Shown piece after piece: positions 46,812-58,899 of a DNA stretch of 64,000 nt. The notes below the pieces were generated by a model. The model was not told the DNA's origin. It did no database searches and saw only the letters and a program-made list of their open reading frames with translations. Each line of letters opens with the position of its first letter. Within the stretch, counting starts at the first letter, position 1. The position numbers and the translations under genes are program-made. The DNA is from Sepioteuthis lessoniana (taxonomy: Eukaryota; Mollusca; Cephalopoda; Myopsida; Loliginidae). Location: NCBI GenBank assembly GCA_963585895.1, contig OY757911.1:93861443-93925442 (forward strand). The letters run 5' to 3'.

Positions 46812-47746
46812 GCTGGTACCTAGATTTAAACCTTTCGTATGTGTTCTTACTTCCTCGTTAAACGTAGATTTCAAACTCAGAAACTGATAAAATGTCCTTT
46901 ACAATAAAAAAAAAAATATGGTTACTGTCGGTTAATTCTATAGAAAAAGAAATTTCTTTTTTGGTTTACTTTATTAGAAACCCTTTGGAACACCGAAAAT
47001 TTGATATATCTTTGACATTTTGAAATTGACTATTTATTGCCAATGACGTCATTTTGAACATCTTTGTCTGTCTTCGGAATCAGAATGCGATGAAAAGCTT
47101 ATCCTTAAATGATATTGACATTCTGTCATATTTGCATGTCAAGAATATTTTCATTGTTCTGTTTGTATTTCTTGAAATTTGTATATTTTAGACATTCGTT
47201 TCTAGTATTTTCTAAATATAAGTTCGATTGACGTTTTACGTGTCCTGTTAAAGATACAGGACACAGTTCCTGCATTAATATTTTGCATGCATATGGATTC
47301 CATTTGCCCAGAAAGTTGCTATATAGTCAGTAATATTAAGCCTAATGCTAGAAAATGAAACCCATAAATCAATTGACTCAAAGAAATGATTTGATTTTAC
47401 TTTTATATGAAAACAATCAGTTGAAAATTTTTTTGTCAAAAGAATATTAATGTATTTTGGATTTAAGTTGTCAAAGATTGTTGACATAGGTTTAGACAGT
47501 TGGAAATGATCAGTTAACTTATTCTGATATTATTCTAATAATAATGTTAAGCATTAAAAGTGCATCGAAAAGTCTTCGATTTCATGAAAGAAGCGTAACA
47601 TTTTACAAATGCTTATGTAATTCCGACATCACACGCAATACGTCTGACCATGTTACAGGTAAAACTCAAAGTAACTGGAATAATGAGGGATTTTCATTTC
47701 AGACTATCGGTTTTAAGCTATTAAAGGAGTAAACATAATTTTTCAT

Positions 47747-47748
<2 letters not shown>
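46810..47748. other. AT-rich DNA, nothing recognised
   Basis: Open frames at 47,275-47,487 (minus) and 47,544-47,732 have no motif. Confidence 0.4.

Positions 47749-47793
<45 letters not shown>
47749..47793. repeat. TA microsatellite
   Basis: About 22 TA dinucleotides, uninterrupted. Confidence 0.95.
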
Positions 47794-47796
<3 letters not shown>

Positions 47797-47853
47797 CACT
47801 GTTCGAGAATTGGTCAAAGAGTCACCTCTAGACGCTCGTACGTGTGTAGTGAC

Positions 47854-48145
47854 CCTATTTACCCAACCCCTCCGCTCGAGCAGAATGTGACATAAAGTCA
47901 ATTTTTAAGCGGAGTTTAACAGGTTTGAATTCAGTTTTCCTTCTCCTAAACTAGTTGCCTCACCAAGGCTGAAGAAATCAGTCTGCCTTACTATTTACCC
48001 ATAGCTGGAGGGAGAATAATTGGATTCATACCTTTCCCAAGGGTATTAGTGCTACGTAAAATGCAATCAGTCTCGTCCAGGATTTGAACTCGTGTCGCCG
48101 CGTCCATTTTCTACGACGATAACAATTACACCACGGGCACCTCCT
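47854..48145 (-). mobile_element. Family C SINE reference copy with 16-bp target-site duplication
   Basis: A complete copy of 292 bp. The complement begins AGGAGGTGCCCGTGGTGTAA (A box GTGGTGTAATTGTT), has B box GAGTTCAAATCCTGG, then ACCCTTGGGAAAGGTATGAA, CTATGGGTAAATAGTAAGG and ends GGAGGGGTTGGGTAAATAGG. Flanks GTACGTGTGTAGTGAC at 47,838-47,853 and 48,146-48,161 are identical. Confidence 0.92.
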
Positions 48146-48204
48146 GTACGTGTGTAGTGACGATATGTTAGAAGGCGATATATGTATTTACGAACATTTC
48201 AGCA

Positions 48205-48390
48205 TCATGCAGGATAAGGTGAATTTTTAAGTGCCGTACAACTGGTATGAATTCAGTTTTCCTGTGCGTTCGGTTGCCGTACCTGTGTTGAAGAACTGAA
48301 TTTGTTCTGAACATTAAGATTCCAGGTGTAACCTTTGGGCTCGTACCTTCCTAATATCATAAATGCCTTAGTGAAAAGCAAATATGGATA
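48205..48390 (-). repeat. Family C SINE fragment
   Basis: GTGAATTTTTAAGTGCCGT, GGTATGAATTCAGTTTTCCT and CGTACCTTCCTAATATCATA follow the complement of family C. The head is missing. It lies only 44 bases from the complete copy, in the same orientation. Confidence 0.5.
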
Positions 48391-48724
48391 TGAGAACAAC
48401 TCAGCCAGTTGGACTTTCTATATTACTGGTATTTCATTGTTTTCCAGTTTTCGGCAGATCTTCGACTCACCCGGAATGTGCGTCACCGGCTTTCTCTGAT
48501 TGCATTAGCATTCTTCGCCATTGCTATTTAGGCGAAATATGTCCTGATACGGTCCTATAAAACTTGTTTGGGGCTTCTGTGGTACCCTGCGTAAAAGAAT
48601 GGTTTAGAGTAATCGATTAGGGTGTTTCTGTCCAAGGGTTCTGCCAAACTTTGAGGAAAGCGCAATACCATAATGCTTTGAAGAAGCCTACACGCGCACA
48701 CGTTAACGACCACTATTTACCCAA
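48391..48724. other. Unassigned spacer
   Basis: No gene or named repeat found. Confidence 0.35.
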
Positions 48725-49240
48725 ATTTTCTTAGCTCAGTCGGCTGGGGTCGTTGAATATACTGAGGTAATCTCTGCAGAGGATTAAGACCCCCTCTTTG
48801 TCCTGCCATGAGGCTTTAGTAATACTGGAGCTTTGGGAAATGTAGAGAACCCCTTCATTGCCATCGCTCCCACGTTTACTCTGACCTGTAGTGAGAGCAC
48901 ATGATAGGTTCCAATGTATGGGTTAGATAGAACTGTTTGACATTTAAATTGAGTGCAAAAAAATGGCATAGTAAACTCAATTGCTCATGATAGAACTTTG
49001 ACCATTTAACTGTGTGTAAACAAATGACCGTTTTAATTGAATTATTTATTATACTTAACAATATGAGGAATCATTTAAATTGGTTGACTTATGTAGAATT
49101 AAATTGTTTGAAATGTTTCATCATTTAACTGTGTGAATCAACAATACGTGTCTACAAATCACATTTGATATATATGTAAAAACAGGATATGGCATTAAGC
49201 AACCAACAATGGTTGATATACTATAAAACTAGACCAAACC
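48725..49240 (+). mobile_element. Family A copy with ATG-type units
   Basis: TCAGTCGGCTGGGGTCGTTG, AATCTCTGCAGAGGATTAAG, GGAGCTTTGGGAAATG, TTCATTGCCATCGCTCCC, units reading AACTGTGTGTAAACAAATGA, TGTGTGAATCAACAATACGT, then TGGCATTAAGCAACCAAC and GGTTGATATACTATAAAAC. The head is followed by a small deletion. Confidence 0.75.
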
Positions 49241-49337
49241 AGGTTACAATGATGGGTCGCTTTTTAAGTGTTTCACCGCTGTGTAAATTCTGCTTTCCAT
49301 TTCCAAATCGGTTACCCTAGCGTGACTAAAATCTCAT

Positions 49338-49760
49338 TCCGCTTGGGCTGTGGAATATACTGACTATATCTTTGCAGAAGGGTTAGACCCTAATTCCAAC
49401 GAGTGTCCAGAATATGAAATTAAACAATCTGAGTGTGAGACTTAAAATCCTCGAGCAGTGGGGGAATGTGGGGTTTCCTTTCTCTGTCCTTACTCTCGAG
49501 TCCTCTCCGATCGGGTGTGGTGGTAACTTTTAGGGTCCCATATAAGGGGTAAATAGAAATGTTTGATCATTTCACTATAATAGAAATCATTTGTGTACGA
49601 ATAAAAGCATTGCACTTAGGTAGAAATACTCGAATCTATTAAACTGTGTGTAAATAAATGAGCCATTATTTGTTTGAAAATTTTACCTTCGAACTATTCG
49701 TTTACGAATCATATACACACAGGCACACACACACACCCACACACGAGTTAATGACATAAA
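49338..49760 (+). repeat. Family A copy, diverged
   Basis: CTTGGGCTGTGGAATATACT, TTTGCAGAAGGGTTAGACCC, CAACGAGTGTCCAGAATATG, AAACAATCTGAGTGTGAG, units with ACTGTGTGTAAATAAATGAG. Ends in a CA-rich tract (49,722-49,745); the hairpin is not recognisable. Confidence 0.65.
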
Positions 49761-50867
49761 ACATAGCCAGAGAATTTTGCAAGGGAGAACAACCAATTTT
49801 GTTTTAATATTTACCTATATCAAGGTAAGGGCACACGAGTTCATGCCTTTTTCAAGTGCTATGATGCAAAGTTAGTAAAGTTAAAATATTGGGAGAAGCT
49901 AAGTTCATTTTTTTCCATTTATAATCATTATGCCATACTCAGCCTTTAATTATATGTGGATAGGATTTGTGACGTATGTATGTGTTACATTGTATAAACA
50001 GAACTTTTCTACAGAGGAATTAATCCGTCTGTGGCACCGACTTGTTTTTTTCTTTTTTAATATAGATTACGGTAAATTCCCCAACGTTAATTATGTTTGG
50101 TCTGCTCAAATGTGACAACGGTATTTTATTAATATTTTTACATATATCCTGTGAGATAAAATACTACTATTTTTATCACTTTGCTTTTTTTTTCTTGTCT
50201 CTCCAACATTTACATACGGACATAACTCTGCCGGCGAAAGTGAATTACTATTTTTCCTATTGAGGAAGCGATACTTTCTACAAGATCTGAATATTCCATT
50301 ATCTGGTTGTCATGTTTAGAACTTTTCCCATGGATACGTTCTTGATGTTAAATAAACAGCAAATAATTATGGAACAAGCTTTTTGCTTTCATCGTAAATA
50401 ATCACTTTCATGAATAACCTCTATAAACAAGGCCATTATCTTTCTAAATAATATATTATCTAATCATTTTTTTATATAAACTGATACATTTTGTTTCTAA
50501 TAGATCCTTTCAGTTTGCTCTGTTTTTCTACTCTGATAAATAAATGGGGGATGTATCTTTCTCCTGAAGATATGGGTACACACACACATATATATATGAT
50601 CTCAGCAATTCCAAAAGACGTGACATCTGTCTCTGACGCGTTTAGAACATCAGTAGTAAAATCTTACAACTTATGAGAGCAAACAATCGCAGGCTGATTT
50701 TATAACAGGACCTTCCACAGCAACCTGTGGGTAATTCGGGTGCCTTTTCCTGAAAGAGGCTATGAATATATACATATATATCTCAAAAGTACGATTGACT
50801 AATAGTTCGCCAATTTTCTTCAATCAGCCTTTGCTTTTATTTTCCTCGAAATCATTACAGATTCCAT
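49761..50867. other. AT-rich DNA, nothing recognised
   Basis: Open frames at 49,930-50,115 and 50,491-50,676 (61 codons each) lack motifs. Confidence 0.4.
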
Positions 50868-51089
50868 TTTAGGCCTAGCGATTAGTGTTTGTTCAATCCC
50901 AGATCGAATCATACCAAAGACTCAAAAATGGTACTTGATGCCTCTTTGCTTAACCTTCACCATAAGATATGGATCAAGGATAAAGTAGAGAAATCCAGGG
51001 AAAGGAGTAACACCCTCCTCTATACCAGGTTGTAACTATTGAAAAAAGCTTTGGGTTCCCCCTCGACTACGGTTGCCAACTTTACTTTA
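50868..51089 (+). mobile_element. Family B SINE copy 5, deleted head
   Basis: TAGGCCTAGCGATTAGTG (A box) runs directly into TTTGTTCAATCCCAGATCG (B box), so the anticodon-arm region is missing. The body is ACCAAAGACTCAAAAATGG, ATCCAGGGAAAGGAGTAAC and CCCTCGACTACGGTTGCC. Confidence 0.75.
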
Positions 51090-51371
51090 CGGCTTATGTA
51101 TGAAAATTAGTTCCCATATTAACTTTACATACATTTGATCTTTTTAATTATGCTAACATTGTTTCAGTAATATTCAATTAGTTCATTTTGATTGGTATTT
51201 TTATTCTTAAGGATTATAATCACACATTTTAGTAATGCTTATTTGGATTCCTATTACTGCACTCCTCAATTATCCACATCTAAAAAAAAATCCCATTTGT
51301 ACACAGTATCACATTTCCTTTCTATTAGTACCTTTTTTATATACTAAGTCTTCTTGGCCATATATTTGTTG

Positions 51372-51887
51372 GTCCAGTCGCATGAGGCTAGAGAATACTC
51401 TGACTGCATCTCTGCAGAGCAGTAAACCCATCACAAACGACTCTCATGGATATGACACTAAACAATCTGATGGGGAGGTTCCAGTAATGCTGGAGCTTTG
51501 GGGAATCCAATGTATCCCTTTATTGCCATTGCTCCGTGGTCCACTCTGGCCCAGAGTAGAAGCTTTTGATAGCCTCCTATCTATTGGTAAAATACAACAA
51601 AACTATGTTCTTATACTATACTGAACTGTTTGAAATAGAACAGTTTCGACATTTAACTGCTTAAACAAATGAGTGATGTTTAATTGAATTGTCAGTGATG
51701 CATAGCAATACGTTGAACCATTTAATTTTGTTGACTAATTTGAATAGTTTTAAATAGAACTGTTTTTGACATTTAAATTGTGTACTTATGATCAACTGAT
51801 GTGTTTGCAATAGAACTGTTTATATGTATTAACATGGATTTGAAAATAAATAACCTACAATGGTTGATATGTCATAAAATCAAACCA
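51372..51887 (+). mobile_element. Family A copy
   Basis: TGGTCCAGTCGCATGAGGCT, ATCTCTGCAGAGCAGTAAAC, ATGACACTAAACAATCTGAT, GGGGAGGTTCCAGTAATGC, mixed units of both types (AACTGCTTAAACAAATGAGT; TGTGTACTTATGATCAACTG), then ATAACCTACAATGGTTGATA. The reading frames of 129-130 codons that cover this copy are noise. Confidence 0.8.
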
Positions 51888-51982
51888 TATTTTTGTCAAA
51901 CAGAATCACGCATGGTTACTTGGGTCCATCTCCACGCGAATCTACTCGTCACGGAAGACCTAAAGCTGAAGAGACAATACAT

Positions 51983-52031
51983 GGCTCCCTCACTCCCCAT
52001 AATATATAATATTATGGGGAGTGAGGGAGCC
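51983..52031. repeat. Perfect 49-bp inverted repeat (23-bp arms, 3-base loop)
   Basis: The left arm, 51,983-52,005, starts GGCTCCCTCACTCCCC. The right arm, 52,009-52,031, ends GGGGAGTGAGGGAGCC. All 23 pairs match; the loop is ATA. The outer half of the stem is GC-rich and the inner half AT only. Not part of any family named here and no second copy seen. It could be a young hairpin, a small RNA precursor or a fold-back duplication. Confidence 0.95.
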
Positions 52032-53035
52032 GCTTCGTCGGATGATATGAAAAAGACACTACCATTAAAAACAGTTGACTCAATTCAGACAGACCTAAAT
52101 CCATATATTTTACTTTTATATTGTGTACATTGCGTGCTCAATTTGAGAAACCCGTCTGTAAAGGGAAGGTTACAAATAGCTCCGTCATTTTAAACTGCTC
52201 GTTTGGTGCAAGCAAACTTAGGCAAATGGGATTGGTAGCTCCATCTAGCTTGTCTTACTATTTCCCCCAATGCGATCAGTTTAAGATCATAGCTTAGATC
52301 AGTGCTGTTGAAACGTTTTTCTAAGACTGGTGAATCTTATTTTTACACAAATAGCTTTTCGTGGTCAGTTCATGCTACATTGGAATGATTGTTTTTCGAT
52401 ACTGCAATGGGTTGAAAATTTCAGAACCACATATCCATCAATTAAAAGTAGGCGATCAGGGAGACCTTGAAGGGTTCGAACTCCAAAAAAACTATTTTGA
52501 GTCTGCTGCGTAATTTCCTACATTTTGTCAACCTATAAAAACATGTCGGAACCCAGCCATGATCGTAACTTGTTATATGTAATAAATGGTTAAAAAATAG
52601 CTTGGTGAAGCTACCATTGCCACTTTGTAATGCTCATAGTCACTATGAAAATGATAGAGGCACTTCTACTGCAGTCTGTATATTGAGTTGTTACACAAAC
52701 TGCATAAATATTATCTTATATACCTACATATGTTGGATCTGTCACAAAACTGAATTACATATTAGAGACAATGTAATGTGTAAAATAGAGTATGCTTGAT
52801 CAATAAAACAATTTTACTGTCAGCTTCTTGAGCTGAGTTTCAGGAAGTTTCCAAATTTTCCATTTATCTTTAATTTTTTTTAAAATGGCTTTTCGACGGA
52901 GAGGTACACTGACCGTAAGAGATGTATTATTTAAACTTTATAATAAAATTAAATATTTTCTTTCGTAAAAGCATTTGGAAGCGGCCATTTTCTGCTGAAT
53001 ATATTTTATTCATTCAACTTATATTTATATTTTTA
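52032..53035. other. Unassigned AT-rich DNA
   Basis: No gene or named repeat found. The 130-codon frame at 51,801-52,193 spans an A tail, the hairpin and this region and looks accidental. Confidence 0.4.
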
Positions 53036-53036
53036 T

Positions 53037-53082
<46 letters not shown>
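53036..53082. repeat. CA/AT compound microsatellite
   Basis: About seven CA then about sixteen AT dinucleotides. Confidence 0.95.
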
Positions 53083-53085
<3 letters not shown>

Positions 53086-53862
53086 CTCAAATTATTTTCT
53101 ACCTTGAGAGCTATCTCTCAAATTCTTAATTAAATCAGGTATTGTTTTAGGATTAAAAAGTCATAAGATTGTTAGCTCATTGTGCCGACAGGTAATAAAG
53201 ATGTTGGCTAGTTCAGGAAAAATAGAAATTTTATTCACACTTTTCAAATTGGATTACTGAATTACAAATGAATGAATATGAAAAAGATATCTATACATAT
53301 TTTATCATCTATCGGCCTGAATCAGTAATACAGGATTTGTGTAATTTGCATGTTTAACTAATCTTGGGTTAAAAATTATCTGCTTTCTTTCAGGAACTTT
53401 GAATATTTGAGAAATTAGTTTTAAGATGTGTGTCCGCTTGAGTTTTACTCACACGCACACAGTAGGAATGGTATAAACTCACGACTGGGTTTCACGCTAT
53501 CAATCCTCTGCTGAGTATGTATTTGATGCATCTGGCGTCTGTTGAATTCAGATAAATAAATTTAATCTTTTGAATCACGTGATTATAACGTAGTTAACAT
53601 TGTCTCGTGGTTCCATCTGGCGCCAAATTAAAAAAAAAATATATATGTTCCTTCATGGTGATGCTTAGCTATCTGCTCAAATATCTTATTGAGAAAATTT
53701 CAGGAATCTGGGAAACTTGTGAGGCATTTTTTTCCTTCAGAAACAATTTATTTCTCAATTCCTCATGGCAAACATTTGCTCTTTTCAGACTAGACTATTC
53801 AGTATCGGTTTCCTCACCTATTTCATAAATGTTATATATTTATTGAATAAAATCACCAGGAT
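53083..53862. other. Unassigned AT-rich DNA
   Basis: The open frame at 53,607-53,828 (73 codons) lacks a motif. Confidence 0.4.
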
Positions 53863-54226
53863 ACATGGCGTTGGTTTCCTAAGCTTCTAAGGATACAATC
53901 ATCCGGAGTTTTCAGGTTCAATCCTGACTACAGACAAGTAACAATACGGGAATACTTAACACTTGTACCCGGTTATGGTTAACGGAATCAAAACAGGCGC
54001 ACTCCATGGATTCAATAAAGGACGTAGTTCGAAGTTCCGTGAAGGTTCCCTAGTTCGACAAACACCTGAAGGCTGGGAGACATATCGGCCGAAACTTCGT
54101 GGAAATAACAAAGATGAAGACAATAGTCCGAAAACCCTTAATGATAAAAATCATCAAGCTTCGTCTCAGAAATTTAGACAACTGAATAAAATTAGTTCGA
54201 ACTTTAACCAAGAAAGATCAACTTAG
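53863..54226 (+). pseudogene. Possible RTE-type LINE 5' fragment preceded by a B-box-like site
   Basis: An open frame at 53,963-54,226 (87 aa) is very polar and contains GWETYRPKLRGNNKDEDNSP followed by KTLNDKNHQASSQKFRQL. I recall near-identical strings at the N-terminus of RTE-like ORF2 proteins, before the endonuclease domain, in several invertebrates; that is memory, not a search. Immediately upstream, TCAGGTTCAATCCTGA (53,915-53,930) forms a B-box-like T-arm. No endonuclease sequence follows, so only the 5' end of an element would be present. Confidence 0.45.
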
Positions 54227-54420
54227 CATGAATGTTTTTAAACTTGCTTAATTTATGTAAAAGTAACTGAAGATAAGGCCCTTTTAGCCAGGCAAGGTCA
54301 AATAATCCGGGGCATTAGATAATTGGTTATATCTGAGTCCTTTTCCTGTAGCAGCTATTTTTTCCTTTACAACTGAAAGAAACTTATTGGAGAACTAAGT
54401 GTCCAACACGATAAACTTTT

Positions 54421-54696
54421 TAGCGTCACGGTTATCATCATAGGAAAAGGAATCCGATTCAAATATCGTTTTTTTTTTGTTTTTTTTTTTGTTTTTTTTT
54501 TTGACATCACGCCTAAAGCTATTGCCAAAAGCATGAATCCATTTCTTCAATAGCTACGGGGAAAATAAATTAGACAAGATTATTTGGCTTTATTTTGGCA
54601 ATCCGTCTAAAAGGGAAAACTCTAAATTCAAATCAGCGAGACTCAGCTTAAAAATGACTGTCATATTCAATACATGGCGGAGGGGTTGGGTAAATG
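54421..54696 (+). repeat. Family C SINE, decayed, with internal poly-T expansion
   Basis: TAGCGTCACGGTTATCATC (A-box region), ATCCGATTCAAATATCG (B box), then T runs broken by single G at 54,470-54,502, GAAAATAAATTAGACAAG, AAATTCAAATCAG and GCGGAGGGGTTGGGTAAAT. The T expansion lies just after the B box. Confidence 0.65.
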
Positions 54697-55429
54697 AATA
54701 CAAATAAATATGGGATAACGTTTCAAGATTATGACATCTGTTTTGCCGGCGATAAATTTTCTATCACCACCGCTTGTGTAAAGTGTTACGGTATTGCAAC
54801 AGTCAAGTAAATCCAAACTGCACTAAAACATATGGTGAATGGAAAAATACTCTGTTTTTCTTGACGACTATCTAGTTGGCTATGGGAAGATTCATGTCCA
54901 TATAAAAGAATTTATATGAAGGAAAGTAATGCATTTTATCCATGACTAATGACTCATTCCAACAGTATTTTCTTTCAGACTAGCATAGCTGAAATTGATT
55001 TTGACAGTATAATATTTCAGCTGCCCCATTCTGAAAAATTCCAAATATTCTAAACAAGCCTGCAACGTCGAATAGAGATATAATTAGTATGAGCTAAATG
55101 GGTATACAATGATCTCAAAAACATCAGAAATAAACTCCTATACCGACTTATTTAAGCTATTTTAGTTGCGTTTTTCTAAAAGTCACTTCTGTTTTGGGAT
55201 ATTTTCATATCTGGAAGTTTTCGAGGGGAGTTTTTTTTACAAATTAAGACATTGAAATATTATGTCATGCCGACGATATATCGTGTCAGCCGCTGCGGCC
55301 AATCATTGATTTCATCTCCACTTACGTACAGTTTTGAATCCCTATCGATTTAAGTAGATTTGATTCATTCAACTAGTTTTTTGCCTTGGTAGGCTACTCT
55401 GCCAATTTGTCCGTCCAAACTATTCCCCT
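54697..55429. other. Unassigned AT-rich DNA
   Basis: No gene or named repeat found. Confidence 0.4.
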
Positions 55430-55680
55430 GCGAAGGAGAACACCAACAGAAAAAAATGTTTTTGAGATGACACTAAACTGCATTTCTTGGTTTGTTTCTA
55501 GTTCTGGAGAGTATGGCTTCATTGACATTATTCCATGTTCAGCTTTGACCTGCTGTTGTATTAGATTTATTTCATTTTTTTTCTTTCGATTACATCGTGT
55601 GCCAAAAAATATGAAAATCAAATAAAACTTCGGAAAAATACAAAAAACTGTAAATATAAACGTAGAATGAATGAAATTTT
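55430..55680 (+). repeat. Family A, variant subfamily fragment
   Basis: GATGACACTAAACTGCATTT, AGTTCTGGAGAGTATGG, TTCATTGACATTATTCC, then ATCGTGTGCCAAAAAATA and CTGTAAATATAAACGTAG as in the variant at 32,680-32,970. Short open frames on both strands here are noise. Confidence 0.5.
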
Positions 55681-56379
55681 TTTTTCATCGAATAATTTCA
55701 GATTTTTTACGTGTCGTTTAAATCAATCTGCCAGTTTGTGGAATATTCTTAGCAAATGAAATGTACACATCTCACTCGACGCTTGTTTTATTTTCAATAC
55801 AATGAATAATCTGCCCATTAAACAAATAACCAATTAGCTTATTTTTTTTCTAATAACTAAACTAGCTTCATTTATAAATATTTAATTGAAATCCTAACTC
55901 TATTTTCCATGGGTACATTAAACGAAATAAATTAGCAAATATGTCTAAATGAGTTCATACTATCTCTCTCCTAATATGCGACTGGTTCTAATAACAAATG
56001 TTTCTATTTAACGAATGCTATCTTGATAAAATAATATTTTTCTCTCGCCATACAAACTTTTGCTTTTTACATCAATCTATATACAAAAATGTCTTGCAAT
56101 GTATCGCAGATCATTTATGCATCAGTTGTGGTTCCTAACATTTACATCAACTGGTCACGTTTACGCGATCAAATTTTTACTTTGATTTTATGATAAATAA
56201 TACTACTTTACAATGACCCTGCTGGGTGCGTGATTAAAAGCCAAAATATGATCAACAGATAATGTTATCGCTTTTATAGGGGTACCTTTTTTATATAATT
56301 TCAAAATTTACAACTCCGGTCAAATCACTCATGGAATCCGAACAGGTGTTTTAGAAAATATGAGATTTCTGAGTATGTG

Positions 56380-56381
<2 letters not shown>
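55681..56381. other. Unassigned AT-rich DNA
   Basis: No gene or named repeat found. Confidence 0.4.

Positions 56382-56412
<31 letters not shown>
56382..56412. repeat. AT microsatellite
   Basis: About 15 AT dinucleotides. Confidence 0.95.
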
Positions 56413-56416
<4 letters not shown>

Positions 56417-56940
56417 CTCAAAACTGCTATTACGGTGAACACTTGGGAAAATTTTGTTTTCAGGGTTGCTAAACAAGTGAATTTTCAGATTATATCATAA
56501 ATGAACTTTCATATGTTTATATTTTTGAAAACATGTGCAATGAGTTAAATTAAAAATAAAATGTAAGGAAGCAATAATTCTATATCCATTTTATTTTATT
56601 TTTTTATTATCATATATTGTTAATTGAAATATTTGGCTGGGCTTGTAATGTTTTATTACTATTACATACGACGTAAATCAGTTTTCCTTTTTCACCACTC
56701 TCCGTTTTTTGTGTGTCGCTTCCTTTGTCTCCGTACATTCTGTCACTGTTGTTAATAACTAGAGACTACCAAACATAAGCTTATTTTATTCCTTTTTTTA
56801 CATTGTGTAATGCGTTGATATCATTGCTGTGCCAGACAGACATGTTTGGTGTCGTTTCTCAGCAACCGAAAAATTTATAAACGTCAATCTTTGTGCAGCA
56901 AAACTGAACACCCTAATTCCCTCAACTACTTATTAAATAA
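56413..56940. other. Unassigned AT-rich DNA
   Basis: No gene or named repeat found. Confidence 0.4.
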
Positions 56941-57013
56941 TGTCACTGTTCTCTTAAAAGAATAACTTTGGCATTGAATAACTCAAATTAATATTCCATT
57001 GAACAAAGAAACC
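56941..57013 (+). repeat. Family D 3' end fragment
   Basis: GTCACTGTTCTCTTAAAAG, ACTTTGGCATTGAATAACTC, TATTCCATTGAACAAAGAAA keeps the D end with one hairpin arm damaged. Confidence 0.55.
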
Positions 57014-57563
57014 ACTCTTTTATTAATCTTAAATGTATATATAAATTTTTGAAGTTGTTATTAAGACCAGTTATAATCACTTTGGGAGGGTGGGGATAAG
57101 ACAACTGCTTTGTTATTTCTTTGTTTTAGATTCACTTCACGTGCAGATGAAGTGATATTTTTTTTGGAGAATTCCGGTTAATAGGACCTGATTTGGACAA
57201 TACTGTCTCAATCAATAATCAGATGGTCCGATTATCAAAATATTTCCCATGAATATATATTTACAGAAAACACTTGAGCCAAAGGTGTTTTCTAAATATT
57301 ATCCCCTGCTATCTTTCAAAGATTTAGGGAAATTCATATATAACGAGTCACGAATATATTTATGTATACTTTTGAGAATTAAATTATTTTTATTATAAAA
57401 CATAGCAGAAAATTCTAATTTACATTAGCTTGGCAAAAAAGACATTTGAGTATTATAAACGAAGCAAATTATCAAATATTACATGTTTAAATATAATCTT
57501 TATAAAGTTGGGACAAATATTGTGGAATTGCTTGGTTTCAACAAAATTTGGCATAGACGAGCG
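57014..57563. other. Unassigned AT-rich DNA
   Basis: The open frame at 57,430-57,630 runs into the next D copy and is noise. Confidence 0.4.
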
Positions 57564-57783
57564 TTTGGTTTCTTTGTTTAATGGTATATCAATCTTCGTG
57601 GTTTATCTAATGCTAAATCCAATTTTCTAGTAGAAGAGTAGTGGCACTCTTTAACCCATAGAGGGGAGGATAAGGGGTTCATAACTTTCTCTATGGTATT
57701 TGCCCGAAAGTGAATGTAAAACGCGACTGAAGTTTGAACTCATTACTGTTCTGCAGTTCAGCGCTTTAACAAGTGCACCCCCT
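57564..57783 (-). mobile_element. Family D SINE copy
   Basis: The complement of D: TTTGGTTTCTTTGTTTAATG, GTATATCAATCTTCGTGG, AGAAGAGTAGTGGCACTC, GGGGTTCATAACTTTCTC, CCCGAAAGTGAATGTAAAAC, GAAGTTTGAACTCATTACTG, TTTAACAAGTGCACCCC. Confidence 0.8.
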
Positions 57784-58899
57784 GAGAGAGAGATGACAAC
57801 GTGTACATTGGAAAAGAGACAGTTGCGTGACTGGCTAGAGAAAATATACCTTGTAATTTTACTTTTTACTTTTTTTCAACTTCACCCTCAAACGCTTAAC
57901 AGGGCACGCTCTTTTTGATGAAAATATAATTGTCTTATGAAGGGACTGTTTCCTTGGTCTCAAAATTAAAGTCGTTCTTTGTTACTCTTTCGGTTACTAA
58001 TTGACGTATTTGCACGAAATTTAGGGAAATTCTGAAAAGGTAATTATTTTTCGCATCTAAGAGTTCTCGTGGCTGAGCCGAGGTTGTTGATCATAGACGA
58101 ACAACAAATTCACAAGTGGTGGAAGATCACAACTTGATTATTCGTAACTTGTTCAAATCGCAAATGGGTCTTATGCTGAATTGATTGTATATGAATTGAA
58201 GGTAACCCGATCCCCATTTTTTTCTGAACTGCATATCAGTTTGTATACAGAATCCCTTGCAGATCTTTTATACGTGGGGTTTAAATATTTTAAGGTATCC
58301 CACTTTCATAAATAGATCTCACTAACGCTATTACATTTTGTCTTGTTCGCTTTATCACTTATTATCGAATATGTAGGTCTGTGCCATACGAATAACATAC
58401 CTCATTGTCCCATAACATATATAAACTTGAAAAGAATATAATTACCACTGTTAGCTGTCCCGACCAATTATCTAGTTCCTTGCATTTTTGTATCCTCTCT
58501 TCAGTATGGGTATTTCTGGCGGCTAGAAATCTCCCGCTTTCCTCTTTAGAATTTCTGTTCAAGGGAAACAGAAAAATCGATAGAGCTATCAGAACATCAG
58601 ACACTGAGTCGTCTCTGTTTCAAGCCATTTGAAAAATTCAGCCACGAGTCACTGACTTTTCTAATGCAAACAATGGCGGCTACCACAGGGAACAAAATTA
58701 AAATGTTCTTAGCATTACGTGCTGTTTTAAATTAAAGAAAAAAAATCAGTAGCTTGATGCTTGCAAATAAAATTTCCAAGTTTTTCTTTTTGGGGGTGTA
58801 GAAGTGGGGGCATGAATGGAGGAAATCAACAAAAGCAAATGTATCTCTTAATCATATGCACACCTATTGTTTCGTAATAATTAACCAAATACAATTTAA
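57784..58899. other. Unassigned DNA
   Basis: GTTCTCGTGGCTGAGCC near 58,062 faintly resembles a D head without further match. Open frames at 58,362-58,604 and 58,405-58,632 on opposite strands lack motifs. Confidence 0.35.

Noticed and set aside
51235..52193. Two of the longest open frames (129 and 130 codons)
   Set aside because: They cover a family A copy, its tail and the palindrome, contain translations of non-coding repeat sequence and show no domain.
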